64,000 nucleotides of DNA. It comes from Trogon surrucura (taxonomy: Eukaryota > Chordata > Aves > Trogoniformes > Trogonidae). The notes below the pieces were generated by a model, which searched no databases, was not told the DNA's origin, and worked only from the letters and a program-made list of their open reading frames with translations. The DNA lies in contig CM036617.1 of assembly GCA_020746105.1 (NCBI GenBank), positions 157,302,912 to 157,366,911 on the forward strand. Direction: 5' to 3'. The position numbers and the translations under genes were made by a program. Within the stretch, counting starts at the first letter, position 1, and every line of letters starts with the position of its first letter. This document shows, piece by piece, positions 52,301 through 64,000 of this stretch.

Positions 52301-55300
52301 CCCTATCAACACACTATTGCAACCCTCATTTTATAGTCCATTCATTCACTACAAGTGCAACTCTGCAATTAATTCTAATATTAAATAGCCTACAGACAAG
52401 TTTCAGCACCTCATAGTTTATTTTCTGTTTCCAAACAATTTCCAAGAGCACAGTTAGCAAAAACCATTCTAGGTCCACACGAATCCCTCTTAACATCCCT
52501 CTAGACCAAGAAATGATCACTTGCCTCATATTACTCTTTAATCAGTTACTAGATTGAGAATCTTCACCCACAGACCAATGCAGCTTAGTTTTTTCTACAC
52601 TAAGAATGCAGTTCAGAAAAAAAAAAAAAGAAAATAGCAAATGCAGATACATTATGTCAATCAGATCATGAAATAAAAAAAAAAACAGCTTTGGCAGAGG
52701 AATCAGAAGGAGTGTGACTAAATACTGCCACTGCAGCCCATCTCCAGCCTTGAGCAGTTTTACAGTCAGGCTTAGGGATTTTTCTGCATATCAATAGTAA
52801 ATCCAAATCCCTAGAGGATACACAGTTATCTCAAAGCTCACATGTATGGGAAATAAAGCATTAGCCACTCACCCCTGAAGCTGTAACATACCACAGCTCT
52901 TGCTTATGGGTTAGCTATTGGTGGTCTAAACAAGGTAGCTGTAAAAGGGCAGTAGTTTTGATGACTTGTGGGGCATTTCTGAAAGTGGAGGTGCGAGGGA
53001 ATGGCATCCCTTAGCCATGTGCAAAATAAAAATATCTCGTTCTTAGAGACACGAATTAAACACTGCGTAAAACAAACACAGAAGTAGCAGGCATTGCTCA
53101 AATTTGTCTGTGTGTATTTAAATAGATTTAAATATTTTTCAATTAAATGCAGTCTAAACGTACCTCTCAATAGCTGCTTCCACCAGATTGCTCATATGCT
53201 TAACGCTCCCTTTTCAGCTACCAGTTAACTGTCCCACACCACTTTACCAGCAAGGCCAGCACGTCTCCGATGTCTACAGGAAACTGGGAGTGGCTGCGCA
53301 AATGAGGAAAGAAGCGAAGGTGCTCACAGCCTCTACAGCATAAACCGTGTTGCTAAGGAGGATCCACCGAAGAGACTTAAATTATTTTAGCTCACTAGTA
53401 AGGCTTTATAAGAAGCACTCTCAATGAAGAGAAAAGTCTGGGAACTCAGCTGTGTATGTTTTTTTTTATTCCTGCAATTCCCCTCAGTTCACTGGGCTGT
53501 GCAGACAATCATTTTCTACACAGCCCAGTAGCTCCATTTGTTGTCTCAGACTTCTTCCAATTTCAAGCCCTGTAGATTTCAGTTCTGCATTAAGAGAAGC
53601 ATTGTAAATCTATTCAAATTCACACACATCTCTAAATTAAAGTGCGTTTCTGAAGCCTTTCTTTCCTTCTCCCCTTAAAAACATCAGCATCCCTGACCTG
53701 AGAGGAAGAGTACAGCTACAGTTCTTCTGTGTCAACGATTTTGATCACAGAAAGAACAACACAGACTGAAATTTGTTTTCAATAGAAATATATTTAAACA
53801 GCAGTGCAAAATAGTTATAAAACATAGAAAGAGGTCCCTCTCCTATGGATAAAAGGCAAAAATTTTTGCTAGTACAGTTTTCCAAGTGCAAGCAGTACAG
53901 ATGTGAAACTTTTCATAGAAATTGTAAATAGGACTCGACTGCAACAGAAAAGACTACTGTGCTAAATAAACCAGCTATAACCTGGGTAGTCTGCATGGAG
54001 TAGAAAGTATGATGGTTAAACGTGTTTGAACCCTACTCCTTTGCAGGGCTGAGGTGAAATTGAGGAAGAGGTCCCAATGCATGCCAAATAATTTATAAGA
54101 AAACTGAGCTTCATATTGACCAGGACCAAGAAGTGCTGGGCTACAACTGAGGCTGAGGACATTTGGATTTGTCCTGTGTTTGAGAACACCAACACTGAGA
54201 TCAGCAGAAACATTTTCAGACAACCATTTCCTTCCCACATAGGGAATGGCAGTAGGTATGGAGTACAACCTGAAAAAAATGTCAGTATAGATCAACTGAA
54301 GGGTTTACTGACTCTATAGTGACAACAGTTTTGTGTTTTCCTATCGAATGTAATCCTGAACTACTCAAGGTCTCATCTTGTTCAGGTAATACCCTTTCTG
54401 CACTATACATGAAATAACCACATATTAACTAGCTCCCCAAAATATGAACTGACCCCTAATGTCGACAGGCTTCTAAACAGTAAAAAAATCAATTCTGTTC
54501 TAGAACTGGTTTTAGGCACACCTTTCATGGAAGTCATATCCCAACACAAGGTCTGCTGGCAGAGGGTTATTTATATGAAGACTCAAGAAGAGAAAAAAAA
54601 CGAACTTAAATAATACCGCTATGCTAACAGCGTTACCTGCTAATTTTCTCCTGAAGAGTACATAGTCCATACCAGGTAAAGCAGCTATGCAGAAGGGTCA
54701 TCTGCCTATTCCACTTTATAGCAGATGAGACTCACGTGGAAACATATACAAGAACGTATAGGAAAGTGAACTGAAATAGTTCAGGCAGCACATAAATACT
54801 GCACTGAGATGGACTCCTTGTCTGTCAAGAGAAGAGAAACCAGAAGGGCTGCAGTTCCCGAGACAAATCATTGAACTGCCGATATTGCGAGTGAGACATC
54901 AGACCCACCCATTTGGATAACAAGAGCTTCCACAGCTTCTCAAGTTGCTCACCTCCCTGCCTTAACTCACCCCAGCTCACCCAGCCTGTGGGAGTTAGTT
55001 CCCAGCCTCAGTGTCAGGGAGGCAGCAGGGAACACTGCACCTACAGAATAGTTTTTCCTCTTGGGCAGAGATTTTTGCCATCAGAAACTGCCAAGTGCTT
55101 TTAGTACTGTAAGTGAAATCTCAAACCTTACACTCATGGGGAGAAACAGAGCATCAGCTGCTTTGTCCCTGTATCACAAGCTTTCAAAAAAAATCTAGGC
55201 GATTGGCTATTTCTCTCCTGAGAAGGGGCATAAATCACAATCTAGAACTCTGTAAATGGTTAAATATACCAATGCCTATGCTTTCTCCATGTCCCCACAC

Positions 55301-55920
55301 CTACAGTGCTTTTCCTAAGGGCACAATCTTCAATTTTAAAATAATCTTTTCAAACCCGATTTAAAATAGCAGTTTCCCACTCAGATACAGGGCCAGTGAG
55401 CTTCTCTCAGTTCCTCATAACTGTATGCCTATTCACCAGAAAAGAGAACAGTAAAGAGAAAAAAACAATGTGGTTTAGATGCTTTCTTTAAATCAACATA
55501 ATAAAGACCTTTGGCAGTAAGTAGAGCACTGTGCTTCTTGTAAGAGCTTCTCTCCAGCCAAAGGACTCCAGTTATTCAGTCACAATTCAGAATGATTAAA
55601 CCAGCATTTTGTACCTGGAAGCTAAAGGGAAAACCTTGAGTTAAGGAAATTTCAGTAAATATAGAAACACCTGGCAAGTTTCATTCAAGATCTGTGTGGG
55701 AAAGGCAAGAGTAGGAGTTAGGCAAAGGTTTCCTACCTTGGTGTTGCTTTTGATTAATCACAGTGGAAGTACACTCTTTCATCAACTATTTTAAAGTAGA
55801 ATAAGATTATTATAGAAGAGACTGATCTTTGAGAAATTGTAGGAGATATGGATGAACCCAGATACTGACTTAAACATCAACTTCTAGTTTACCTCCTCTG
55901 TGTTCACCTCTCTTCCATCT

Positions 55921-55943
55921 CCCCCCCCCCCCCCCCCCCCCCC
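55921..55943. repeat. Homopolymer of 23 C
   Basis: There are 23 uninterrupted C on the plus strand, after a pyrimidine-rich lead and before ATATTTTTTT. On the DGKI transcript strand it is a run of 23 G. Such runs are rare and often miscounted by sequencing, so the true length is uncertain. Confidence 0.95.
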
Positions 55944-56409
55944 ATATTTTTTTCAACTGCAACAACACTCTGTTTAGATAACCTCACTGAAATATCCACG
56001 ATGACTTTTACTCCTTGGAGAACATCACAGCTTCAGAGCACATCCCTATATGTGAATTTAGACCATTTTTGCCAGCACGCATTACTTGACATTTGGAGAA
56101 CGTCGCCATGACACGTAGTTGCTGGTGTGCTGAAATCTACTTGGAAATTTTTGTCATTGTTTACAGTCTCTATCAAATACTTTCTCCCTTCCCTTTTTTC
56201 AAATATGAATTTACTGCTAATAGGCCCATGAAATGCTCTGCTTCTCCAAGAAGCCCACAGGCTGACAAACGGATGGGAATGTCTACGTTCAGCTTTATGT
56301 CAGTGTGTCGATACCACCATGTAAAGTGAACGCTTCCCCTAAAGGAAGGGAATGCTCAGGGTCTAAAGCCCACAGGGTTCTTCATCTCCCTTGTTCAAAT
56401 GCCAGCTGG

Positions 56410-56640
56410 GCTGCCATTTAACACCCGTGCTGAGAGCAGGGGGCGGCGGCGGCATCCAAGAGTTGCGAACGAAGCAGCTGCTCCCGGGCAGCTTCGTAAC
56501 GGCTTCATAAACGAAGCCGCAGCACTCTCTGTCCTCACGCTTTTGTGTGCTTGCAGCATTCCACACGGGCACAAAAACTCATGTAGAGTTTTAAGAGAAC
56601 GTGTCGTGACTGCACTCATCTGCGGATTTGGTTGCACTGG
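56410..56640. other. CpG-rich patch with two hairpins
   Basis: About 230 bases contain many more CpG pairs than the surrounding intron, including GGGGCGGCGGCGGC and a run of GCGAACG, CCCGGG, TTCGTAACGG and ACGAAGCCGC. Two adjacent inverted repeats are present: CGAAG(CAG)CTGC with GCAGCTTCG (56470-56496), and a perfect CGGCTTC-ATAAAC-GAAGCCG (56500-56519). The open frames across it show no known domain. It may be a small internal promoter or enhancer, or an old GC-rich insertion. Function is not shown by the sequence. Confidence 0.55.
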
Positions 56641-57744
56641 GGTTTTCTGAGGCTATTTGAGTGTTGGGAACATTTGACGAAGCAGCCCACTGCGTGCAGA
56701 TCTCCCAGAAATCAAAGAATAAGGATACCCTGATGAGCTATGTTCATCCACCTCCAGGGTGAGATATAAAACACATGTACTGCCTCAGACCAAAACAAAT
56801 AGGAATCTGAGAACCTACTATCCAAAACGAGCATTTCGCTGGCAGGAGAGAGATGAGAGCTGGCAGAAATTACACTCGCTTTCTAATTGTTACTGTCATC
56901 ATTTCACGATATGTATTCCAAGCCCTGACACATAACTTAGAGAAAATTCTTCTGAAGAGCCTAGTAACTCAAGCCTACTGCACTGCACAGTCCTTACTCT
57001 TGTGCTCGCGTGTAGTCACACGTCCGTACAACTTCAGGCTTACAAAGTCAACAGGTGTAAGATTCCTCTTTGTAAATGAAATGGGTAATTTGACCTGAGG
57101 CTTACACCCAACCAGCCATTGCACTACATTATCCCATGATTCTCATTCAGTCCCCCCGTAGCAACAAGGCAGCTTGCCCCCATCTCCCGACTTCTGGGAC
57201 CTTGCTGCTCCAATTTGGAGGTAGATCTCACACTCGTGCTTTGTCAACCATCACGAACAGCTGCTGATTTTTCAGGATATATCACATGTCCTCAATCAGT
57301 ACCTCTGCTATTTCACACTTTATTCCCTGTGGTAACTGGAGACAAATATCATCCGGTCTAGGTGATCTGCCACCCCTCAGGTTCTCGAGTTGCTTTATAT
57401 AAACCAGGCACATGCAGATCAAAACCACAAGTGTTAAGAGTAAGTAATACAGAGTAACCTTTTGTTCCTGATGTAAAAATCTCAAGCTCGCCTGCAACAA
57501 ATATTTCCGTATGAGGTTAAACAACTTGATTTTAAATTTAATCGTACTGGAAGACTGAAGTTTGCCTCAAGATCATCACAAATGCACAAAAATCAGAGCA
57601 TGCCATCTTGAATCTCACTGCAAGTGGCTGCTGTCTGAAAATTTTGAAATATTAAAACCAAATTAAGCTATACTTCTCATAAAGATTCCAATCAGACTTC
57701 CAGCTTCATCACTGGTATTTCTGATCACCTCTTCCCCTCATCTA

Positions 57745-57845
57745 AAAAAAACTGAACAAAACCCAGCCACAAACAAAAAACTCTAAACCAAAAACACAAA
57801 CACAAAACAACCCAAAAATAAACAAACCAAAAAAACCCAACCCGT
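57745..57845. repeat. A-rich low-complexity tract
   Basis: About 100 bases are almost entirely A and C, made of irregular AAAC, AAACC and ACACAAAAC units. The DGKI transcript has the complementary T/G-rich sequence. A similar T/G-rich tract of opposite strand bias lies at about 49990-50055. Confidence 0.8.
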
Positions 57846-58314
57846 AGCATGAATCTGGGTTTTGGGCAACCAAGGACTGACACAAAAGTTTTCAGCGTAG
57901 CACAATTACTACTGTCATCTTTAGGGAGCTATGGCAAATTAGATTTTCAGTTATGGACTGAGTGCATCTTCTGGTTGGCTATACAGTTGCAGTTAATAAT
58001 TTGACCTGTGATACTACTTTTCTTTGGAAGAGATCAAACTTGTTAAAAATATTCAACCTAAAAACAATTTATGAAAAGTTGACCAAATTTAACATATATA
58101 TGCATTTTACAGATGAGTAAACAAGCAAATATACACTACATCCACCTTTCCAAAATAAGGGAATGAAAATGTCACTTCCTATTACACATTTAAAGTTCAT
58201 TTGAAGTAAAAGTTAATTTGAAGATTTGAAAGGGACATCATTTTCAAAAATGACTATGCACCCAGGGTCAGCAAATTAGCTTATTAGTTTCAGCATGGGT
58301 ACCCAACATATTCC

Positions 58315-58341
58315 TGCCTTTTTTTTTAAAAAAAAAAGGCA
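58315..58341. repeat. T9/A10 palindrome with TGCC/GGCA ends
   Basis: The block reads TGCC, nine T, ten A, GGCA. Apart from one extra A it is a perfect inverted repeat of 27 bases with no spacer. It resembles the T14/A10 junction at 23.6 kb. Confidence 0.9.
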
Positions 58342-61300
58342 ATATACTCAATTTTAAACTTTATGAGAAGTTACAGAAATTACATTATTCTCACTAATGA
58401 AGTCAATAGCAGCAATGAAGCACTTATTTCCACAGAGAATACAGTGGCTGTAGTCATCCAAACAGGTGAGACAGGTAACACAGCCACAATTATTCCAAAA
58501 TGCCAGGCCCAGAAGCATGTTCAGCATCCCCTACTGCCCTGTTTTTCCAACTTACTCCCAACATTGTATGGGAGAGGAAGTCTTAACTCTCTTTGTTTGG
58601 GCCTTTGGGGTTTTTTGGTGGGGTTTTTTTTAGGGTTTCGGGTTATCGACAGTGCTGAGTAATCCTGACTGCAATAAGCTGCCTAAAGAGTCCTCGGAAC
58701 GCATGCAGTCCAACAACATTGCTCTGCTTACATGCGTGAAATCTTTCTGGAAATGGAACCCCAAAATGTCTGGATTTGGTTCAAACATTCACGCTTTTCA
58801 GGGCATTTGTGTGGAATTTTCCAAGCTTCCGACTGCAAGATCCATCTGCACCTCCCATGAGGACCAGCTTTCCTCCGGGGCTCCTTGCTGCTTGGCCAGA
58901 GGCACAAAGGGAATATCCTATGCCCAAGGGAATTCCTCATCCCTCTCCACGTAGGATTGCCAAAACCTCAAAGGAAGGTTGGCAAAGACCTGTGCTTATG
59001 AGGCACAGTCCCCAAGCCGAGACAGAACGGTAGAGACATGAAGGCAGAGAGATAAAACTGGAAAACAAATCACTAAGATTTCTAGTACTGAAGGGAGTGC
59101 TTTCTAATTCCCTATAGATGTTGCAGCAGTGAAAGGAGTTTTGCTTTTATCTTAGGTGACCTATATACCAGCATTAATTAGTAGTCGTTAGAAGATATTT
59201 TCTACTGGAAAACAAACATACTAGGAAAAGAAGGACTTTCTAAATACTACGAATTCAAAATGAGATAAAATTCTCACATACATATAACACTTTTTAGCAT
59301 TTTTCCCCCATTGCCTCAGAGATCATATTTCACTGAAAAATTACTGAATGTTCAAACATAAAAAAGCAACTTCAGAAGACCAGTCGCTCCATGCACACGC
59401 TGCTATTTTCTCCTACATGGACAAGTGCAAAGCATGAAGGACAACATCCTCTGAACAAAACCACAGCATCACACAGTTCTGCCAGTTCAACTATTACTTT
59501 GTTCTGGCAAATCCATTTTCAAAAATAACCTGAAGCTTCTAAGTGTCTTGTTGTGAACAGGATACAATCCTACACAAGAGTTGAAACAAGGGTTGGAAGA
59601 CAGTTCTTTAATCGATTGTCTGAAATATTCTGCCTTCATCAGATCAATCTTCAATTGCTAACTGAGGGTGGAGAGTTATTCCCCTGCCTCTTTTAGAAGT
59701 GACAAATGAAAGCAATTTTCTGCAGTGGGAAAGGGAGAGCAGTTTTCAGGTTTCATCAATACATGTCAATATGGTGCTAATATAAACCTATCTCTGAATA
59801 CCTTCACAAGTAATCTCAGTCAAAAAGTTATTTTTCTGTTACCAGAAGGATAAAAGGCACTTAGTAAAGAATGCAAATTAACTAGTTTTTTATATAGAAA
59901 TCTATCTCAAATTAACATGAAGAAGTTCCTTTGCTTTCCTAATTAACGAATATTATCCAGTATGAAAATATTATACTTTTTTGTGTTTTAAGTGTGATTA
60001 ATGAAACAAGGTGCAACTGAACTGCAGGATTTCTCTAGTCTGTGCTCAGTATGATGCAGAAATTGTTGTGAAGGTCACACAGGCAAATAACTTCCTGCCA
60101 TTAGGGTGTGCCTGGAAAATGAGGGAAAGGGTCTACAAAGGCGGAAGGAACAGGGGAATAAATCCAACCACAAAGCAAAGCAGAACTTCACAGGAACCAA
60201 TGAGAGCTTTAACTGAGCCTCATCTAAAGCCTCCTGCAGACGATGGCAGTCTTTCCAGATCCGTCAGGAAGTCCTGAGTCAAATCCCTTGTGTTTACATG
60301 GCAGAATTCTGCTTGGCTTTTCAGGCAAGTTGAATTCCTGGTCCCGTTTCTGGCAGAGGTAGGGATGCCTTCTCAAAGATTGTATTAACTTTTTGATGGG
60401 AGTACTATTCCTTCCTCCTTAGCCGGGAAAAAAAAAACAATTTGTGCAATTAAGACCTTTTAAAGGGGGAGGAGAGGGTTATGCATGGGCACCCAGGAGG
60501 AAGAAATCACAACGCTCTGGTGTAGAGTCACCCAGCAGTAGAGAGCGGTACTGGTTTTGAGAACCCAATTCAAACATTTATTACCATAGCCCAGAAAATG
60601 GCACAGCCGATGACTACAAACAAAATGACTGGCATTTCTGAATGCATACAGTTCAACCCCATCCTTCCCATCTCAAGTCTCAAGCTTTTTCCACAGCGCT
60701 GCCTGTGCACGGTGCTGAACGCCACAAGCAAACACGATCCAGTACAATCAGTGAACTGCCCTGAATACAGCGAATCTAAAAACATCAGCAGATATCACAC
60801 AGCATCACGTGTGACAATAACTCTCACGCTTCACGTATTATTAGAGGAAGGAAATCTAGAAAGCTTGAAATGCATTCAGTGCTCGCAGACAGCAGTCAAA
60901 CAAGCCTGGCCATTATGTCACTGAAAAGCTTAAAATTCCACAGTTCCTGCAAGAGCCCACTTACCAGTTATCCAAGGAGCCTGGCACAGACAGCTTACAC
61001 CTGTTCTGTTTCCTGCTGCTTTTGCAAAAGAAATCCATGCATCCCACACTCATAACTTCCAGCCAATACAAAAAAAAAATTCTCAACGTCCAGCACCTCA
61101 GAGAGCCGGGTTAGGTAGCAAAAGAAATGTGTTCAAATTTTTGAGGAAATCTCCAATTTCAATTCACAAGCTCCTTCCCCTGCCTCCCACCATGGTACAT
61201 CAAACTGAATCAGGGAAATCTAAAGCAGGAGGAAGAAAAGGCCAATTCTGGTAAGAGAAATGGCACTTGTGATCTGGTCAGTCTTAGTCTGCTGAAATGA

Positions 61301-64000
61301 TGTATGGCTACGTGGGGAGGGTATATGTGCACACACATGCACACAGACGTCACACCCTTCCTTGGAAGTGGATTAGGTGGCAGATGGTGTCAGAACCTGA
61401 GCTGCTGTCAAAAGCCGAGTTCACGCTGTCCTGCTCCCCTGCGCTTAGAGAGGAAAGCAAAGACAAGCCATCAAAAAAAAAAGAAAGAAAAAAAGGCTGA
61501 TAAATAGCTGACAATCAGCTTTGTCATTGGCAATGAATGGAATGACATCCCCTTGCTTGCTCTCTTCTACCCCCAGAGTCCTGACAGGCAAAATTCTCTC
61601 TGAAATGGAGACAAAAGGGAAACAAACTTAGACATGCAATCTCCAAGCATGAGAAATACCAGAGGCTCATTTTTTTCACAAGGAAACTAGAACCTGCTAT
61701 TACCAACCCAAATACCAGAAGCCAGGACAGATAGGAGGGAGGAGAACGCCCAACTTAAGGTCTATTAAAAGCAAAGGGAAAGAGGAAAAAAAAAAAAAAG
61801 AATAAAGCCCCACTGCCTTTGTTTGATTGCCAACACAATGAAAATAAATGAGGGAAATAACATTTGGGAGGGACGTACCAGCTGAAAGCAGCCACAATGA
61901 CTTTGTGCAGACACCCCTATTATTAATAATTATTACATATAATAAGGGTTTTCAGACTGAGCAAAAGGATTTTTTTTCAGTTACTAAAACCCTGTCCTGT
62001 CACCTACCTCCCCTTTCCTTCTCTCCTCTGAGCACCTGCTTTACATAGCTTTCCTTGTATTATCATTAGCTTCATGGATAATTGATAGCTGAGCTCGTCC
62101 AGCTGATGCTAAGAAAAGAACGGACAAGGTGGTTAGACACACACTTACTATAAATAGAAACACAACATGGCCAGCATTTGCCAACATCTGATGACGCCGT
62201 CCCTCCTGGGTCCTAAAGGTAGCTAGTTTCTGAAAGTCAGGGAAGCAAAGGAGAGAAAGGTAAAATGCTTTCAATTAATTTTGCGGAGATTGAAGGGATA
62301 AAAACAGGGCTTTATATTTTTATGACATGCTAAAAATATCCACTTTACAAAACCTTCAGCATAGTTTGCTAAGCACAGTTTAAAAGCCTTGACTTTTTTT
62401 TTTTTTAGCAGTAACGATGATGCTCAAGATATGTAGCTGGTGCTGGGGTCTTTGCCGATAGGGCCGAAGAGGGTCATGAGATGATCTCTTTGCAAGAGCT
62501 TGTGGGATCTAGATGGAGAATAAAGCAAAACTCAGAATTGCCCTAAGCCTCGAGGTATCTCTGCGAAATGAAAATGCTCACGCTCAGGAGCTCAGAAGGT
62601 GAAGGCTGTCAGTGGATGAGCACAGCGGAGTGAGGAACAGGCAGCTTTGGGTGCTCAATCAGCAGTGAAACCTCCAGCCTCATCACCCCTTGGTTCTGGA
62701 CACTTCTGGGGCAACCTGATGACCTGTCCTTGATCAGATATGCCAGAGGTAGGCTTCCAGCTGGAAAATCCTTAGCCTTGCTTGTCTCATATGCCAAAGG
62801 CTGAAGGAGGTGCCACCATGCAGTTAACTTTTGCCTACACCCTCCCCACAACCCTTTCCCATCCGGCAGCGCAGATGTTTTTTTTTTGTCAGACTCACCC
62901 AGACTCTCCATCACGCTCACCCCACCACACATCTCATCTCGCCTCCCAACGCGGTCTGCAGAGCACACAAAGAACAACCTGCCTTTCGGGAGCCAGGTGG
63001 TGTTTTCTGCCCTTGATCAGTGGAGAATTGCTGGTAGGAACCTTCCTTAGCACATTTCTACCTCTGGCTGTGAAAGTCGGGCCAGAAGCACCGGCTGCTC
63101 TCAGCGCACTTTGTCTTCCTTTTGCAAAAAGCCACCCCAACACGGTATCAGCTCTAAAATTACTTGCTTCTGAATTGGGGCAAGTGTTTGTCTCTGTCTT
63201 AGTCAGTATGTCCAGTTGCACTTTGCAGGTCATTAATTTTTATTTTTATTTTTTTTCCTAGTGTGAAATGATGATTTCTGGAAATTCTTAGTACCTTTCC
63301 TCTACAAACACTAATACAGGCTGTTCCTATTTGCCAGGTGTCACTCACCAATAGCAATCTAAGCTTCATCAGTACAAATAAGGCAAGTAGCCGTTTAAAA
63401 TTCCTCCTGCCTAAGAAAAACAGCTGCAGCTACGTATTTGACCTGGCACATGCTGAGGTATCAGCAGTGGTTTTGTCCTCAAAGTAGCTACTGCCCTTTT
63501 CAGAGCTGATGAACTCGCACACGTGCTCAGGTCTTTCTCATATGTTTTCTTGGTGGTAATCTCAGGCTGAAAGCCATTTTAGAGTGCAGGAGTATAGTTA
63601 TGTGAAAATAAATGACCATTTGTCCTAGTTCTCAATCAGATATTGAGATGGAGAAAATCTGACACTTGCAATAGGAGAAACCATTTGTCTCTCACAGCTT
63701 AGCACGACAGAGCTGTCAGTGCACACAGACAGTGCCCAGTCACGACCACAGGGAAAGGGAAAAAGAACAGAAGCTAAGCCAAGCCTCTGTGCAGCTCTGT
63801 GACAGGCAGCAGGCACACAGTGAGAACAGTGGTACAAAGCCACGCAAGTTTGAGGAGTAGGAGGAATCTTTCTTAAAAAAGCTCCAGAGATCTGCAGAAG
63901 GTGGAGGTTTCATCTTGAGAAACTTGGAGCTCGAAGCTATCAAGAAAAGCTGCGTCAGGGGCAAAAGAAAAAACCTCCCTTTTATAAAAATTGCTTACCT

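Larger units (their letters stand above)
20392..64000 (-). other. DGKI: DGKI intron 1 (partial, more than 43 kb)
   Basis: Everything from the exon 2 acceptor to the right edge appears to be the first intron, since no N-terminal DGKI coding sequence was recognised and mammalian DGKI has a very long first intron. It contains CR1 copies at 24.6-25.9, 29.9-30.9, 31.6-31.8, 39.6-39.7 and 52.0-52.3 kb, simple repeats and a CpG-rich patch at 56.4 kb. Between 32 and 39.5 kb, 40 and 51.9 kb, and 52.4 and 64 kb I recognise no gene and no further CR1. The scattered open frames of 60-160 codons there show no known domains. An AG|GTAAGC donor consensus sits exactly at the right edge. Confidence 0.75.

Noticed and set aside
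56395..56650. CpG-rich patch as DGKI exon 1
   Set aside because: None of the frames resembles the DGKI N-terminal region that precedes exon 2, and no suitable donor in the right phase is seen.
62782..63261. 159-codon plus-strand frame
   Set aside because: Low-complexity composition (Ser, Pro, Leu, Thr), no domain and no splice partners; likely chance.
1..64000. tRNA, rRNA, CRISPR arrays, operons, prophage or a novel bacterial-type system
   Set aside because: The sequence is a bird gene region with introns and CR1 elements; nothing with such structure was seen on either strand.

Overview
The window is a stretch of vertebrate nuclear DNA, almost certainly from a bird. It is AT-rich, has long gene-free spans, and carries many 5'-truncated CR1 retroposons whose 3' ends have the avian ATTCTATGA-type tail. 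No bacterial or viral genes, tRNA, rRNA or CRISPR array were seen.

One gene is supported: DGKI, diacylglycerol kinase iota, on the minus strand. Five consecutive internal coding exons are present: 20283-20391, 10998-11093, 7734-7808, 5260-5316 and 3552-3617. Each has an AG acceptor and a GT donor, and the reading frame is continuous through all five. By comparison with the mammalian protein as I remember it, they correspond to exons 2-6. They encode the end of the N-terminal region, the whole first C1 zinc-binding domain (split over three exons) and the start of the second. Exon 1 with the start codon, and everything from the second half of C1b through the catalytic and ankyrin domains, lie outside the window or were not found in it.

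Layout from left to right (3' to 5' of the gene): partial intron 6 (1-3551), exon 6, intron 5 with a good CR1 copy, exon 5, intron 4, exon 4, intron 3 with an ancient CR1 end, exon 3, intron 2 with several CR1 pieces including a CR1 nested in a CR1, exon 2, then more than 43 kb of intron 1. Intron 1 holds a long ancient CR1 (about 24.6-25.9 kb), a younger CR1 with a broken reverse transcriptase (about 29.9-30.9 kb), a GGGA microsatellite, a 23-base C run, T/A palindromes, a small CpG-rich patch with two adjacent hairpins (56.4-56.6 kb), and some repeat-free stretches that may be conserved regulatory sequence.

Apart from the DGKI exons and the CR1 remnants, I found no open reading frame that looks like a gene. 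The most testable ideas are that an inverted CR1 pair flanking exons 2-5 could promote exon circularisation, and that the CpG patch may be an internal promoter or enhancer. I did not find evidence of a new biological system. All homology statements rest on recognising families from memory, without database searches.
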